A stretch of DNA of 6,363 nucleotides from Candidatus Omnitrophota bacterium (GTDB taxonomy: Bacteria; Omnitrophota; Gorgyraeia; 2-02-FULL-51-18; JAGOUK01). The position numbers and the translations under genes are program-made. Below the pieces are notes generated by a model. The model had not been told where the DNA came from, made no database searches, and saw only the letters and a program-made list of their open reading frames with translations. Below are positions 5,730-6,363 of this stretch, piece by piece. Location: positions 1 to 6,363 of the forward strand of contig JAGOUK010000082.1 of assembly GCA_018061225.1 (NCBI GenBank). The letters run 5' to 3'. The stretch's first letter is position 1. The number at the start of each line of letters is the position of its first letter.

Positions 5730-5753
5730 CAATGATATTAAAACTTATCATTG
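5730..5753. repeat. 8-bp inverted repeat overlapping the -35 region
   Basis: CAATGATA (5730-5737) and TATCATTG (5746-5753) form a perfect inverted repeat around 8 bases. The right arm overlaps the proposed -35 box, a position typical of a repressor operator. TATCA-A-TGATA (5727-5737) is a second, nested palindrome. Because the arms are AT-rich, some of this could be chance. Confidence 0.45.
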
Positions 5754-5779
5754 TATCGTTATGCATAACTATGTATAAT
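5751..5779 (+). promoter_or_regulatory. Candidate promoter for the PelA-like gene, near-leaderless
   Basis: A perfect -10 box TATAAT (5774-5779) stands 17 bp from TTGTAT (5751-5756), which matches only the first three bases of a -35 consensus. Transcription would begin about 5785-5787, only a few bases before ATG 5790. There is no Shine-Dalgarno, so the mRNA would be leaderless or nearly so. The weak -35 and the overlapping inverted repeat suggest regulated use. Confidence 0.5.
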
Positions 5780-5789
5780 ATTGATTAGT

Positions 5790-6363
5790 ATGAAAATAGA
5801 TAAATTATGCCTTATTTTATGGGCGGCGGTCGCTTTGTCCGTGCTTCCCGCTTCGGAATCAGCGGCAGCGGATTCGAGCCCAAGTCCTTCCAGGCGAATG
5901 GTTGGACTATACGATTCAACGGAATCTCGGAGTCTCACCGCGCTACAAAGCCGTATCCATCGCTTTGCCGCGATGCCGCTGAATCATCTTGGATTTGTGA
6001 TCGATTACTGGGATATCACACAAGGGCTTCCGCCCGAGAATTTGTCCGCGAATGCCTGGGGAATCGTGACCTGGTTTGAAGATGATGTGATGAAGGGCGC
6101 CGCCGAATACCTGGAATGGGCGGCCGGGCAAATGGAGTCGGGCAAACGCTTTGTAGTACTAGGTAAATTTGGCGCGATGACGGAGTCTTCCGGAAGTCCA
6201 GACCAGTACGAGACGGCACTGCCCGCGCCGGCGGCATCCGTGAGCCGATTTTTTGCCAGACTAGGTGTTGAGTACGACGGTGAATCAACCGAGAACGCGT
6301 TGGAACTCAGTTGGGGCAAAGGTGACCGCTCGATGACGGAGTTTGAGGTTCCGCGCGCCGGAC
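5790..6363 (+). CDS. pelA: PelA-like exopolysaccharide protein, N-terminal part (3' truncated by window)
   Basis: The frame is open from ATG 5790 to the last base (191 codons and one base), so the gene continues beyond the window. Residues 1-27 are a Sec signal peptide (MKIDK, a Leu/Ala core, and a SAAA exit before DSS). The mature part begins RRMVGLYDSTESRS and continues with MPLNHLGFVIDYWDI, GLP, WGIVTWFEDD and KRFVVLGKFGA. This order (LYD, then a helix, LG-x-x-V-x-Y, LP, G-x-V-T-W) is what follows the hydrolase domain in Pseudomonas PelA, where the protein continues to a polysaccharide deacetylase. The preceding gene encodes that missing hydrolase, which strongly supports the assignment. 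In the Pel pathway PelA acts in the periplasm to deacetylate and process the polymer. No Shine-Dalgarno is present; the ATG is chosen from the signal peptide and the nearby -10 box. The deacetylase domain itself cannot be seen here. Confidence 0.75.
   Translation, partial: MKIDKLCLILWAAVALSVLPASESAAADSSPSPSRRMVGLYDSTESRSLTALQSRIHRFAAMPLNHLGFVIDYWDITQGLPPENLSANAWGIVTWFEDDVMKGAAEYLEWAAGQMESGKRFVVLGKFGAMTESSGSPDQYETALPAPAASVSRFFARLGVEYDGESTENALELSWGKGDRSMTEFEVPRAG

Larger units (their letters stand above)
5643..5789 (+). other. Intergenic region between hydrolase and PelA-like gene
   Basis: 147 bases, becoming AT-rich after about 5725. It holds a direct repeat CCTCTAAG (5666-5673 and 5683-5690), a short palindrome GAGAC-C-GTCTC (5690-5700), AGCTAGCT (5716-5723), an inverted repeat around 5741 and a promoter candidate. 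No convincing intrinsic terminator is visible, so read-through from the kinase operon remains possible. Confidence 0.55.

Noticed and set aside
5807..6079. 90-codon + strand open frame inside the PelA-like gene
   Set aside because: It is in a different frame from the signal-peptide-bearing PelA-like frame, which stays open to the window end and matches a known domain order.
1..6363. CRISPR array, tRNA, rRNA, insertion sequence or phage genes
   Set aside because: I saw no regularly spaced repeats, tRNA-like cloverleaf, rRNA sequence, transposase motifs or terminal inverted repeats.

Overview
The window comes from a Gram-negative (diderm) bacterium. It encodes a predicted outer-membrane beta-barrel and several proteins with Sec-type signal peptides. 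Genes are moderately GC-rich and separated by two markedly AT-rich intergenic islands. No gene here fixes the taxon; an uncultured lineage is only a guess. Every gene I can support lies on the + strand.

Block 1 (1-2673) is tightly packed and probably co-transcribed. It contains the C-terminal half of an iron-type superoxide dismutase (sodB), a small secreted beta-sandwich-like protein whose ATG overlaps the sodB stop, and a compact beta-class carbonic anhydrase with all expected zinc ligands. After these come an outer-membrane beta-barrel and a secreted lipocalin-like protein that seems to start at a non-ATG codon overlapping the previous stop. The apparent theme is envelope and stress functions, with no single pathway evident.

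The first intergenic region (2674-3023) holds a possible 50-codon ORF, a short palindrome and an AT-rich tract with a sigma70-like promoter. It also holds a strong 5'-leader hairpin whose loop could pair with the following Shine-Dalgarno, and a 16-codon leader ORF in the same frame as the next gene, separated from it by one TGA.

Block 2 (3024-5642) is a chain of overlapping genes: a soluble PAS-HisKA-HATPase histidine kinase with an extra C-terminal domain resembling a degenerate GGDEF fold, a stand-alone CheY-like receiver (8-nt overlap), and a membrane-anchored or secreted GH114/PelA-type hydrolase whose TTG start overlaps the receiver stop.

The second intergenic region (5643-5789) has inverted repeats and a strong -10 box only 10 nt before the next ATG. 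Block 3 (5790 to the window end) is a signal-peptide-bearing protein that reads like the domain following the hydrolase in PelA of the Pel exopolysaccharide system.

Blocks 2 and 3 together therefore look like the start of a Pel-type exopolysaccharide locus. PelA appears split between domains into two secreted proteins, and the hydrolase half is translationally linked to a two-component system. The rest of the pel set, if present, should lie downstream of the window.
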